Positions 36,185 through 45,396 of a DNA stretch of 64,000 nt are shown here, one piece after another (position 1 is the first letter of the stretch; each line of letters begins with the position of its first letter). The translations under genes and the position numbers were made by a program. This stretch comes from Scortum barcoo (lineage: Eukaryota; Chordata; Actinopteri; Centrarchiformes; Terapontidae), in assembly GCA_023238725.1 (NCBI GenBank), contig CM041531.1, positions 20,430,643-20,494,642 on the forward strand, given 5' to 3'. Under the pieces are notes generated by a model. That model did no database searches and had not been told where the DNA came from. It was given only the letters and a program-made list of their open reading frames with translations.

Positions 36185-39100
36185 CTGGCAAAACAAAAAC
36201 ACATTCACAGAGTAACACTTTCATCCAGGGGCCGACCAAAGTCACCAGAGTCTAAAGCACCAATCATTTCCCCTCCTGCTTCTCTCTGCATAAACAACAC
36301 AGCTGCAGTGTGTTACTTTGCACTGACAGAACATCTTCTGCCAGTAAGGAGCCCAGTTACCATTTTAAATATTTGATGTTTCAAGGTATGTTTTCTACTT
36401 CGAGTTGAATGTGTGGGACAGAGTCTGTGAGTTTACAGCCTCACCTGCAGAGCAGACATGTTGGAAGCTTGCAGAGCTTGCTGTAGAGCCTGGCTGAAGA
36501 GATCATTGCTGACTGGGGTCCCTGCTGGCATTGGGGCTACGGTACTGGAGGGGTCCGCCTAAATTAAAGACAGAATGTCAGAAAAGAAAAACATAGGACA
36601 AATGCATTTATATGCAGTAATGTAGCCAGGTTTGCTGCAAAGATGTTCCTTATAGTACAGAAAAAATTTCCATTAGTTCAGTAGTAAAAAATTATGCAGT
36701 ATCTTTAAGTGTATCTTTTTCCAAATGTAAAGAAATCTCACCTGGCTTGAAGTCGTTGGAGTGACTGCACTGCTGTCAGGAGTGCTGGCGAGGGCCAAAG
36801 CTGTTGCCAGCTCGCTCTGTGTTATTGGTCGAGGGCCTGTCGCCCCACTGTGGCTCAGAGACACTGGTCGCATTCCCGCTGAGCCTCCTGCTCTGCTGGA
36901 GGGACCTGCTGGGCTTCCCTGTTATACACATTTAATAACACACAGTAATACATTTAAGCCCACCCAGCTGGCATCATGTCTTTCCCTGTACATGACTTCT
37001 GATGTTGAGCATTAAAGCAGAATGACTCACAGACTGAAAATCCTCCTCATCGTCAGACATGCCCTCAAACATGAAGCCTCCTGCCAGATAAAAATGATTA
37101 TTTGTACAATTGTGGTGAAAACGCAATAAAAGCCTATTCAAAAAATGCAATTAAAATACAATTTAAAACACTTTTACAGTATTTAAAAGATTTTCTATTT
37201 TTACATTAAACGCTCAAGATGTAAGTTCCAACTGTTGAGGCTTTGTAATGACAAGATATAAATTTGTAAATTATAGTTGTTTTTTAGATTTTGCTTGTTT
37301 TTATTTATTATATCTTGCTGCTTCTTTCTTATGCCTCTTGCTATTACAATATTCCTTTTGCTAATGGAACACTTCAAATTTCTGATAAAGGGTTATTTTA
37401 TCTTTTCTACATGCTTATGTATGCTCTATTCTAAAGGGCAGACACTATACTGCAATTAGCTGTCTGTTGCATCTCATCAATATATTAAACTATTGCCTCA
37501 ATATTGTTGTTTTAACATCTGGAGCTTCTCAACAGCAGTTCTTAATCACTACATTTTACTGCATCACCTTTCTCCCTCACCTGGCATATCACTGTAAGAA
37601 CTGGCGGACACATTGCGAGAAGAGCTGGCACTGGACTGAGTGGGCATGCTGCCCGCCACAGAGTGCAGCACCAGGATGATGGCATTGACAAGGGCTGGGT
37701 GTGAACTGATCAATCTGTGAAAACAAACAGAAGAGTGGAGATGTGGTTTTAAATGACCATCTGCTTCGTGTGCCTGTTCTCACTTATTAAGCATCAGATT
37801 ACAACCAGTAAGAAAGAAAAGCCACACTCACAGGTCCAGCATGTTGGGGTCTGTGAACTGCACAAAGAGATCTTTGTCTTGGAGCACACCTGAGGAGATA
37901 AAAGGTTGTTTAGTGAAAATGTTACCATTTGCAGATTTGTATGCTACAATGAGTACAATGGGTACGTTATACGGCTCAGCAGGTCCTACCTAGTGCAACC
38001 GGGTCTGACCTGAGCCCTGGTGTGGCCACAATGATCTGATCCAGAGACTCTTTATTTGTCAGCATTTTATATACCTAAGTGTGGGGAAAAGGCATGAAAT
38101 CCATTTGTTAATATAACAGCAGCAGAAGAACTTAAACAACTTAGTTGCAGTCAAATAATTTCAGTAAGAATAGCAGCCACTATTTTTTCATTTACTTAAC
38201 ACTAAATTAACAAGATTCTGGCTGTTACTACAATTTGCATTATCAAACTAAACCAATATTTATTTGACCACATACATGATTATGTGCATTGCAGATTTGA
38301 TATAAGGTGGCATGAGTTACTTAACTGGTGGCACAGATATACAGTTGCATAGATAGAGATGTACTAGCTTGTCAGTCAGAAATGAGCAAATGAGGCCACT
38401 TGAACAAATCATTTAAAATAAAATCATAGTGCTCAAACAATATTTTAACTGTCCACAAGTAAACAAATCTCTGGTGTATACCCAGAATTGATTCTGTTGT
38501 CTGATTTTAGTATCTCTTCTGTATCACTTTACAAATACAACAGTTCCATTGGAGATGTGAATACATTATATAGTTATAGTTTGAGTGCTGTGTTGTGATT
38601 TAAAAAGCATATCCACTAACACCATCTTGTGCTCACAAGTATCTCCATCCACATCTGTGCCAATATCTGTGGATCAGTATCAATACAAGTGAGCAGTTCA
38701 CAGCAATTTGTGTCGGAAAAATACGCTCATTCCTGGCCTGTCTGCTCATTTCTGATATCCTAAAAGTTGTTGTATCTGGTAGGTTTATGCCACAGAAAGC
38801 TGCCAGCCCATACAGCTAAATCTGATCATGTTGAAAGCAATCTTTGACCAGCTCACAGCTGCCCAGACTCTTGATCACACATAGCAGTCGAATGCAGCAA
38901 GGTTGATCCAATTGGAGGTAAATGGCAGCGAACACACTGAACCAAAGCGACAGAGGAGAAAAATCCAATTGCCCAAGCCAAACAGTCTTCAGGTCAAGGC
39001 TGTGCGTGTCCGAAAATGTGTAGAGTAAACATGTCAGTGCATTCCTGCAGTGAAGGACAACCTAATGAAGTTTTAGTGTGTGTACGGCATGAGAAAGCTA

Positions 39101-39613
39101 CCAAACCCTGCTGAAAACAGTTTACTGCCTCTGTCAAATACCTCAGACAAGGTTTGAATTAAAAGGAGGAACAACAGCCCCAGTTTTCCTCTAGATATTA
39201 TCAGATTGGAAGAGGAGTGAAATCTGATCACAAGAGCTCAATCAGGATGCATATAAGATATTTTGTGAAGTCAGAAGACAATGAATTGACACGTGGCCTA
39301 ACCTACACCCTTCAGTTGTGACAGAAGGATGAGATATTGTACCAAAACTGTCCAAAATCTGATCGAGACGAATCAGATGAGCAGTGGATGCAAGACCAAA
39401 CCTACTGAGACTGTAGCACAGTTGTAGCTTATTTTGGTCAAAGTACCTCCGTATATTAAATGAAGCATAATTTACAGTGTTTTAAGCACTGGAGAGTTAC
39501 GGGAGAGTGGATGTCACCTTGGGAAGTGCTGTGCCTGATACTGTGTGTGTTCTACATTTCTTTAATTTTACATATATTAAATGTATTGGTCTTTGGTCTT
39601 GGATCAGATCAGT

Positions 39614-39663
<50 letters not shown>

Positions 39664-40541
39664 CACTGAGTCTCTGTAGGTCGAGTTGAGAGAGTGAAGA
39701 GCAGCATGAAACACTCTGAACTCCCTGGCTGCAGTCGCTCTGTTCACAGGCTCTAGAGACGGAAAAAACACATAATCACACAGATTTATTCAGTAATGAC
39801 AGCTAGTGTCTTAAATCTTAGTAAGGTTAGTCTCATTATGCTTGCATTTGAATATTGGCCAGAGAAATAATCCTTGTTCAGTACCACATGCCACATAAAA
39901 CAAACGTGTAGAAAATGACACACTGTTTTTTAGAGGACACAATGTTTTTTTTAGCTTCACATTAATCTTTAAAAAGTAACGTTAGCAGAGTTGCTCAGAC
40001 TCAGTTAGGGTTTAGATTCAGATCTTCACTTACAGGTCATCTTAAACACAATTTCAGCGCTTAAACAACAAACACACAGACCTGGACTGCTCTCTGGCTC
40101 TGGCCATGTCTTTTTGAGGATGTGTAAGGTGGACCCGGGCTGAATCCCACAGGCGTCCAGAGTCAGGTCATCCTTAAGTTTCCTCCCACAGTGGACCAGC
40201 TCTGACACCAGACACACATACAGACAGACAGACCATTTTAAGGACTAATAGCAATGACATACAGACAGCACATTTACCAAACTAAGTAATGTAAGTTTCT
40301 TGGCACAGACACATTTAATCACACACAGCTAACTGATCGTGTTCAAAGGCCACAGCTGTCACAGACCGATGAGTTCAGGGTCTGGGATGGAGTCAGCCAG
40401 CTGTGCCGCCACAAGCTGCTTTAAAGTGGCGACTCTGTATCCTCCGGGTGACACGTCCCCTGGCATCATCTCTGGGAAATGGAAGATGGATTTGGGCTGA
40501 TCCACCAGTTTCAGAGACAGCTGCCAGTCTGAAGAAGACAT
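36044..40541 (-). CDS. ubl7: ubiquitin-like protein 7, complete (10 coding exons)
   Basis: Coding exons in transcript order: 40541-40367, 40201-40082, 39752-39667, 38074-37990, 37889-37832, 37714-37581, 37080-37031, 36918-36742, 36558-36445 and 36184-36044. They sum to 1140 nt, 379 residues plus TGA, very close to human UBL7 (380). All junctions have GT-AG ends and matching phases. The N-terminus holds a ubiquitin-like domain (about residues 5-95, with CGRKLKDD and GIQPGSTLHILKK). The middle holds a VYKMLTNKESLDQIIVATPG segment and a Ser-rich region with ITQSELATALALA. The C-terminus is a UBA domain (about 335-377, MQQLRDMGIQDEELMLRALQ). UBL/UBA proteins commonly link ubiquitinated cargo with the proteasome or other partners. 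The start ATG gives MSSSDWQLSLKLVDQP, matching the human start. No defect was seen. Confidence 0.97.
36185..36444 (-). other. ubl7: ubl7 last intron
   Basis: Short intron of 260 bases, donor GTGAG and acceptor TTGCCAG; nothing else seen. Confidence 0.9.
36445..36558 (-). CDS. ubl7: ubl7 exon 9
   Basis: 38 codons in phase 0: ADPSSTVAPMPAGTPVSNDL and then FSQALQQALQASNMSALQ. This corresponds to the human GTPITNDLFSQALQHALQ segment before the UBA domain, a helical STI1-like stretch with a low-complexity lead. Confidence 0.96.
36742..36918 (-). CDS. ubl7: ubl7 exon 8
   Basis: 59 codons in phase 0. It begins GSPAGPSSRAGGSAG and contains GPRPITQSELATALALASTP, nearly identical to the human block. 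The Ser/Gly-rich first half is likely disordered. Confidence 0.96.
37031..37080 (-). CDS. ubl7: ubl7 exon 7 (small acidic exon)
   Basis: 50 nt, entering in phase 1 and leaving in phase 0. It reads GFMFEGMSDDEEDFQS, matching human GFLFEGLSDDEDDF. The acidic DDEED run suits a protein-interaction patch. It is short enough to be missed by gene finders. Confidence 0.95.
37081..37580 (-). other. ubl7: ubl7 intron 6
   Basis: A 500-base AT-rich intron with no other feature seen. Confidence 0.85.
37581..37714 (-). CDS. ubl7: ubl7 exon 6
   Basis: 134 nt, entering with the last base of a Leu codon and leaving with the first base of a Gly codon. It reads ISSHPALVNAIILVLHSVAG and then a Ser-rich tail ending SSYSDMP. 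The HPALVNAI.LVLHSVAG helix is conserved with human. Confidence 0.96.
37832..37889 (-). CDS. ubl7: ubl7 exon 5
   Basis: 58 nt reading VLQDKDLFVQFTDPNMLD. It matches human VLQDKDLFSVFADPNMLD, an STI1-like DPNML turn. Phases 1 in and 2 out fit its neighbours. Confidence 0.96.
37990..38074 (-). CDS. ubl7: ubl7 exon 4
   Basis: 85 nt reading VYKMLTNKESLDQIIVATPG and then LRSDPVAL. It begins at a codon boundary and ends in phase 1. Donor GTAGGA, acceptor CACTTAG. Confidence 0.96.
38075..39666 (-). other. ubl7: ubl7 intron 3 with TA microsatellite at its 5' end
   Basis: A 1.6-kb intron, the longest in the gene. Read on the minus strand it starts GTGCGTGTGT and runs straight into a TA array (39618-39655). 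The rest is unique-looking sequence with no recognised exon or transposon. Confidence 0.85.
39618..39666 (-). repeat. TA/GT microsatellite touching the ubl7 exon 3 donor
   Basis: On the plus strand, about eighteen AT units followed by ACACACACGCAC end exactly at the exon 3 boundary. The repeat begins within the intron's first ten bases. Confidence 0.9.
39667..39752 (-). CDS. ubl7: ubl7 exon 3
   Basis: 86 nt, too short and phase-shifted to stand out as an open frame. It reads PVNRATAAREFRVFHAALHS and then LNSTYRDS. This matches human EPVDKVAAMREFRVLHTALH...YREA. Acceptor GTCTCTAG; donor GTGCGT, a weaker match to consensus than the gene's other donors. Confidence 0.93.
39786..40020. repeat. 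duplicated block, copy 1 (ubl7 intron 2)
   Basis: It shares ordered blocks with 40576-40812: AAATCTTA, then GTCTCA..A.GCTT.CATTTGAA, then ACATGC.ACATAAAACAAA, then ACAC.CTGTTTT, TTAGAGGA, and GTTAGCAGAG.TGCTCA. By eye about three quarters of bases match, in the same orientation, about 790 bases apart. Confidence 0.75.
40082..40201 (-). CDS. ubl7: ubl7 exon 2, second half of the ubiquitin-like fold
   Basis: 120 nt, phase 1 at both ends. It reads LVHCGRKLKDDLTLDACGIQ, then PGSTLHILKKTWPEPESSP. The CGRKLKDD and GIQPGSTLHIL segments are the strongest ubiquitin-fold signature. Donor GTCTGT. Confidence 0.97.
40367..40541 (-). CDS. ubl7: ubl7 exon 1 (coding), start and first half of the UBL domain
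   Basis: ATG at 40541-40539; the exon reads MSSSDWQLSLKLVDQPKSIF, then HFPEMMPGDVSPGGYRVATL and KQLVAAQLADSIPDPELI. Start chosen by agreement with human MSLSDWHLAVKLADQP. A TTTGTGTGCAG acceptor lies 11 bases upstream of the ATG, so the 5' UTR is spliced from a separate exon. Confidence 0.96.
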
Positions 40542-40575
40542 CTTTAGCGCTGCACACAAACAGAGGAGCTAGGTT

Positions 40576-40812
40576 TAATCAGTGATGACTGCTGGGGGCT
40601 TCTCATATAAATCTTATTTAGGTGAGTCTCACTAAGCTTTCATTTGAAGATTTGTCAGACATTCGGTCCCACATGCTACATAAAACAAATGTTAAGTGAA
40701 TAACACGCTGTTTTGTTAGAGGAGGGACTCATGAAAGCGTGTTTTTAGCTCCATAAGATTAATGTTAGCAGAGCTGCTCAACCTCGGTTAGCTGCTTAGC
40801 GTCTGATAAAAT
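40576..40812. repeat. duplicated block, copy 2 (ubl7 5' UTR intron)
   Basis: Homologous to 39786-40020, in direct orientation. It lies between the non-coding exon (from 40956) and the first coding exon, starting a few tens of bases from that exon's acceptor, as copy 1 does for exon 3. Confidence 0.75.
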
Positions 40813-40955
40813 ATAACATGACGATTTTGTCAATTAACCATAAGCTGTCTAAATAACATGACTGGTTTTAGAGCTATTTCTTGCTAATACAGCAAGAAAT
40901 GCCTAAGAGAAACAACACAGCAGCTGTAGTTTTAATAACAAATCTGCACACTCAC

Positions 40956-41050
40956 CATTTGATTGTTGACACTCGAGTCACTTCCTGGTTTAAGTCACGT
41001 GGTGTGCGTCACGTTTACGTACCCCATCCAAAGAAAGGAGCTTCTGCCTC
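40956..41050 (-). other. ubl7: ubl7 non-coding 5' UTR exon (transcription start approximate)
   Basis: On the minus strand AAATG is followed by the donor GTGAGTGTGC at 40955. It pairs with the acceptor 11 bases before the start codon. The upstream edge is unknown; 41050 is a guess. Confidence 0.5.
40979..41014. promoter_or_regulatory. ETS, E-box and CRE-like sites at the ubl7 5' end
   Basis: Within about 36 bases lie ACTTCCTG (ETS-type on the minus strand), GTCACGTG (palindromic E-box, CACGTG at 40996-41001) and TGCGTCACG (CRE-like). No TATA box was seen. Such clusters are typical of housekeeping promoters. Binding is inferred. Confidence 0.4.
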
Positions 41051-41789
41051 TCTGAGTCCTCCACTTCAAGACACCGAGCGAGAGTTTTAAACAATACTTT
41101 AGAGATGTCCAGATCAATACACATGTGCCCAAATATCTAATAAATATCTGTAAAGCAGACCACAGGTTCCTAATTGATTTTCCTGCTGCAGACTGAAGAT
41201 TTTCCACAGCTGTGTCTCGGACAAACGTGATACCAGACGGTACTTTCACGGTCTGCACGTCTCATTTCACCTGCAGTAAACTTAAAATAAATCTAAATTA
41301 TTAACTGCAACTTACGTGTTAGGATCACAACAGCGTGATGTAAAAGTAATCACGAGAGCAACCACCTATGAAATTAGCCAAGTAGTTGTATTAATCCACG
41401 CAAATATTCTTAGAAATATCTTATAAATATGAATACATATATAAGGTATATTATTTGTAGTATAATGTAGATAAATCCGTTTGTTTCGGATGTAACGCGT
41501 TGGGTGCAGTGATACTAAGTTTAAGGACCATAACATAAATGCATCTAAAATCTTTTACTGATCTATAAATATTCTTACTTATCTATTTTGTTTTTGTTAG
41601 ATGAACTGATTTGTACGTTATTCTAAAAAATAAATAATAATAAAATTGTTTAACTACCACCTGAGAAGTAAAAAAAAAAAAAAAGTAAGTAAACCCTTAA
41701 ACCCGGCATTGATCTCACGGTGTGTGCACAAATGGTTAACCCGGGGGTCGGGACTCTCTCTCTCCCCCTCCCCCCTCCCTCGGTGTGAC
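41051..41789. promoter_or_regulatory. shared upstream region between divergent ubl7 and cd276
   Basis: About 0.7-0.8 kb separates the two head-to-head 5' ends. The ubl7 side is mixed and the middle (41330-41690) is AT-rich. The cd276 side has a CT-rich tract (about 41756-41780) just before the presumed leader. No coding exon was seen. Confidence 0.4.
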
Positions 41790-42059
41790 ATCAGTGCTGG
41801 ACAAAGCAGCAAGGAGTGGTTTTCTGAGAGCAGACCCTCAGACTGTGAAAAAAAAAATAATAATAACAGGCTGCGTCTTTATCCGCCGTCAACACACACG
41901 CACACACCGCGGTCAGCTGAGAGAGGACCGAGCTGCCCTCCTGGACACCGACACCGCCGGCTGTGCTGCTCAGAGGGAAAGAAAAGAGGAAAAAAAAAAA
42001 GACTCCCCTCCGCTGGATGCTCCGAGCTTTTTGATAAACTTTTCCGCTCTCCTGTCATG
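41790..42059 (+). other. cd276: cd276 non-coding exon 1 (start approximate)
   Basis: A GC-rich segment (about 41890-42059) ends in CTGTCATG before the donor GTAAGC. It stands out from the AT-rich flanks and is the best candidate leader exon for the signal-peptide exon at 47693. The long open frame across it is not homologous to anything I recognise. The terminal ATG would start a four-codon upstream ORF after splicing. Confidence 0.5.
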
Positions 42060-42602
42060 GTAAGCTGAGAGAAACGGTGTGTTTTCGAGCTAAAATTGTC
42101 GTATTAGAGGGGAAAAAAAAAAGAAAAAGGGCTGGTAACTTTTTTTTCTTTCTCAAAGAGGAGCAACAGCTGACGGGGCGCAGAGGAGCCGGGCTGCACA
42201 TAGTTGGCTCTGTTCACTGGCATGGCTGCTCTCTCTCTGTCTGTCTCCCTCTCTCTCACTCCCTCTCTGTCTTCCTCTCTTATTTTTTTAGTTTAAAAGC
42301 AGGACACAGGCCTGCTGAGCTTTACATATATGGCATATATGGCGTATATGAATGAAACGGACTGCGCCCCTTTTGACCAAACACGGACACTGCAGTATTT
42401 TTTTTTCTCCCTTTTTATTGATTTATTTTTTTTGATGGGATGAACTGCATCAGGTTATACAGATGTGACAAATTAAAGTGAAAAGCCACATAAAGTACAG
42501 CTTCAGTGCACCTTGGTATCGATTCTCCAAGTCTCTGAACTCTACCGGAGAGATGATCACTGTTCCTCAAAAGGATATTATCTCATTTGGTGTTTTGATG
42601 AT

Positions 42603-42990
42603 GGTGGTGGAGAGCTACACTGTCTAACACGTCACTCCAAAATCTCCCAAAGGTGTTCAGTTGGAAGTTGAGATGTGGTGGCTGTGAAGGCCACACCAAA
42701 TGATTCACTTAATTTTCATCTTCATCAAACCATTCAGTGACCCCTCGTGCTCTATGGATGGGGGCATTGTCATCCTGGAAGAAACCACTGCCATTAGGAT
42801 GTAAATGTTTGATCACAGGATAAAAGTGATCACTCACAACAACTCAGTATTTATTTGCAGCAACTCTTCCCTATAAGATGGACAAATGGACCCAAACCAT
42901 GCCAACAAAATGCCCCCCTCATCATAACAGGGGCACTGGATCCCCCTCACTGTAGGATCATTCAGGTTCTTCCTTTAATTTGTCACCTGT
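42603..42990 (-). pseudogene. Tc1/mariner transposase remnant
   Basis: On the minus strand the broken frames read in order GMVWVHLSI, then a stop, then FYPVIKHLHPNG, then FFQDDNAPIHRARGVTEWF, and after another stop NHLVWPSQPPHLNFQLN. The QDDNAPIH block and the PSQPPHLN block are the second part of the DDE catalytic domain of Tc1-type transposases. In-frame stops and a lost start show it is dead. Only the C-terminal part was recognised; no inverted terminal repeats were found. Confidence 0.85.
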
Positions 42991-45365
42991 AGGTCTTGGT
43001 GCTTCCCAACCTGAGGTTCAAGACCCAACAAGAGGTCACAAGACACACCTGAGGGGTCAATAGACATATATAACATTGTCTGTAATACTGACTATGCTTA
43101 TTTTCCTTACTTTCCTCTAATCTTTGTTTTTCTTTGTCTTTGTCTTTTCTTGTGATTTACTGAAAGAAAATATCACTGCTTGAACTGGTAAAAGCTAAAG
43201 GACACTTAACCAGGAACAGAGGGGTTGCACGTAATTGAATCTGAACAACAGGCCTCACTAAGGATGTCGCCTGGCCGCACGCTGCTGTTATCACAGCGCA
43301 GCTGTGCTCTGCTGGCTGGTACAGCTTCCTGTGGGATGTAGGAGGATGTAGTTTTTTCCATCATGACAACTTGTATAGGAAATAATTTGCGATATAGCAG
43401 AGAGATAATGATAGTATTCGACTCTGTGCTAAGATGCTTTACTAAGGATGTGATTTCAGTTTATGACAGTAGGTTGTTCGTAGTATTATTCCAATAATAC
43501 ACGTTCACGTCAAGCTGCTGTGAGATAAAGGTTACTCTAAATTAAACTGCAGCTTTACAAAAGCAGGATGCTGGAGTATCCGTCACATGGCACACTGATC
43601 CTACACACTTTTCTGGTCTTGAGAAGACACATGAGCTACATTTGGCACTGCCTCACTTGCTAATTATCTGTCAGATAAAAATATATAGTCTCTTGCTGCA
43701 TTCTTGGGCCTATTATCGGATTCCCGTATGAGGCTCGTGCGTGGCCCAGTGTGAAATATAAAGTAGAGTTCCACTAGTTATAAAGAAAGTTGGCAAGTAA
43801 AACTTTCATTCAACACCCAAGCAATAAAGCCTTGTTGAAGTTTATGAAGCTCTTCCTTCTTCAGTTTGAAAAACTAATGCGTCATTTGAGTTTTAAAAGT
43901 GAAGTACTAATTGTCTTGATCACTATGTGGAACATTTCCCTGCATAAAGTGAATCGAGTCATCCCTTAAGACAGCTTGCTAAATTCTCACCACCGTTGCC
44001 ATATGGATCTGAGAGGCTCACTTCCGTCACATCATGGCGCGTCGATGGCACCGCTGTCTTCCAGGTTGGAAATGTCCCCATCATCAAGGGTTGAACGGTT
44101 CCCAATGGTTTGATGAGCTCAGCAGCGATGCTAGCCATATGCCAGTGAGACATCTGAGCGCAGAGGGTCAGTCGGATCTTTTATATTAATAGTGTTTAAG
44201 TCATCCAGGAGAGCTGTGGACTCGGGAGCAGTACTGCTGTCAGTAAAAAGACAAACTGTTAAGTGAGCCGCTTTCACCGATTTCTCGAAAAGAATACTGC
44301 GATGGTACAGTGACCACGGCGAAGTTGTAAATCTTAATGTTCTGTGTTACTTGAAGAATCATTTCTCTTTCCTTTGACCTCAGTAAGAAGCTTAATAATC
44401 CTTAGCACAGTGTCAAAATGAAATACACTGGTGATTATGGCTCAAAAGCTGCCCACCAATCACTAAAAGAAATTTGAGACATTCAGACTGTCAAGCGGTT
44501 TTTCAGCGACCGTTTTTCCCCCCACTGTAATTTTATTGATTTTAGAGAGCGACATTATAAGTTAATTTCCTGAACAGTGTGACATCTGAATAAAGAGCCA
44601 GCAATAGGTTTGATATATTGGTGTAATATCATGATGGATAACACAGCTTTTTCTTTTTAAAATACAACCTTTCTAGAGTTAAAGTTTATTGTATCATTAT
44701 GTTCTCCAGGTTGCCACTCGCAAGTGTGGTCAGTCTGTTTTGATCTCTGACACAGAAGCTTATAGTTGAATGGTTAAAAAAAAAAAAAGGAAGAAAAAAG
44801 CTTTTACGTGCTGGTATGGGGTCAGTTAAATCCTTTAGTCATTCAGTAAAAAAGCCTTTGATGGCTTCCTGGTGTCTGTAGAACACAGACAGAGTCAGAC
44901 TGTGGTTTGGTGTGTTGGCACATTTCAGTTCAGGCGATCCTTAGGAAAACTTACAGACATCCTTTTGGGAGAGGACGGCTGTGATATGTGCCTGGTCTTT
45001 TCTTCATTGAATATTTATTCACACTTTTGAATGTCTGTGTGGCGAATAGCCTACATTCCCTGCCTCCGAGGGTAAATATCGAGTGAGATCCAGATACTAT
45101 TCGTCTCTTTGGAGTTGCTCTCTGGCAGGCTAGTGCTTTCTAAAAGTCCAGAGAGCGAGTGGTGAGTGTGCTGTTATGGAAACTTTGTGATGAAGCTACA
45201 CCCCTGCCCACATCCTCTCTGCTGAAGCCATAAATGGGGCTTCATTGGAAAAAAAAGTTTTGGTTAAGCCGTGAGGTGGAGCTGCAGCTGACAGCAATAC
45301 TGAAATGATTCATACCAAAACATTAGACTAATCAGTTATCTGCCTTCCCCATTTCAGTTTAAATG

Positions 45366-45396
45366 TGTTTTCATGTGTCCAAAACACATGAAAACA
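45366..45396. repeat. perfect 13-bp inverted repeat (hairpin)
   Basis: The arms TGTTTTCATGTGT (45366-45378) and ACACATGAAAACA (45384-45396) are exactly complementary around a five-base loop, CCAAA. It sits alone in cd276 intron 1. Confidence 0.85.

Noticed and set aside
41646..42068. 140-codon plus-strand frame at the cd276 leader
   Set aside because: It spans an A-run, the promoter side and the presumed 5' UTR, runs past the GTAAGC donor and has no homology that I recognise. I treat it as leader sequence.
43003..43080. Possible extra repeat fragment (AACCTGAGGTTCAAGACC...)
   Set aside because: It resembles a fish repeat fragment containing a GGGTCA-type string, but the match is too short and diverged to assign.
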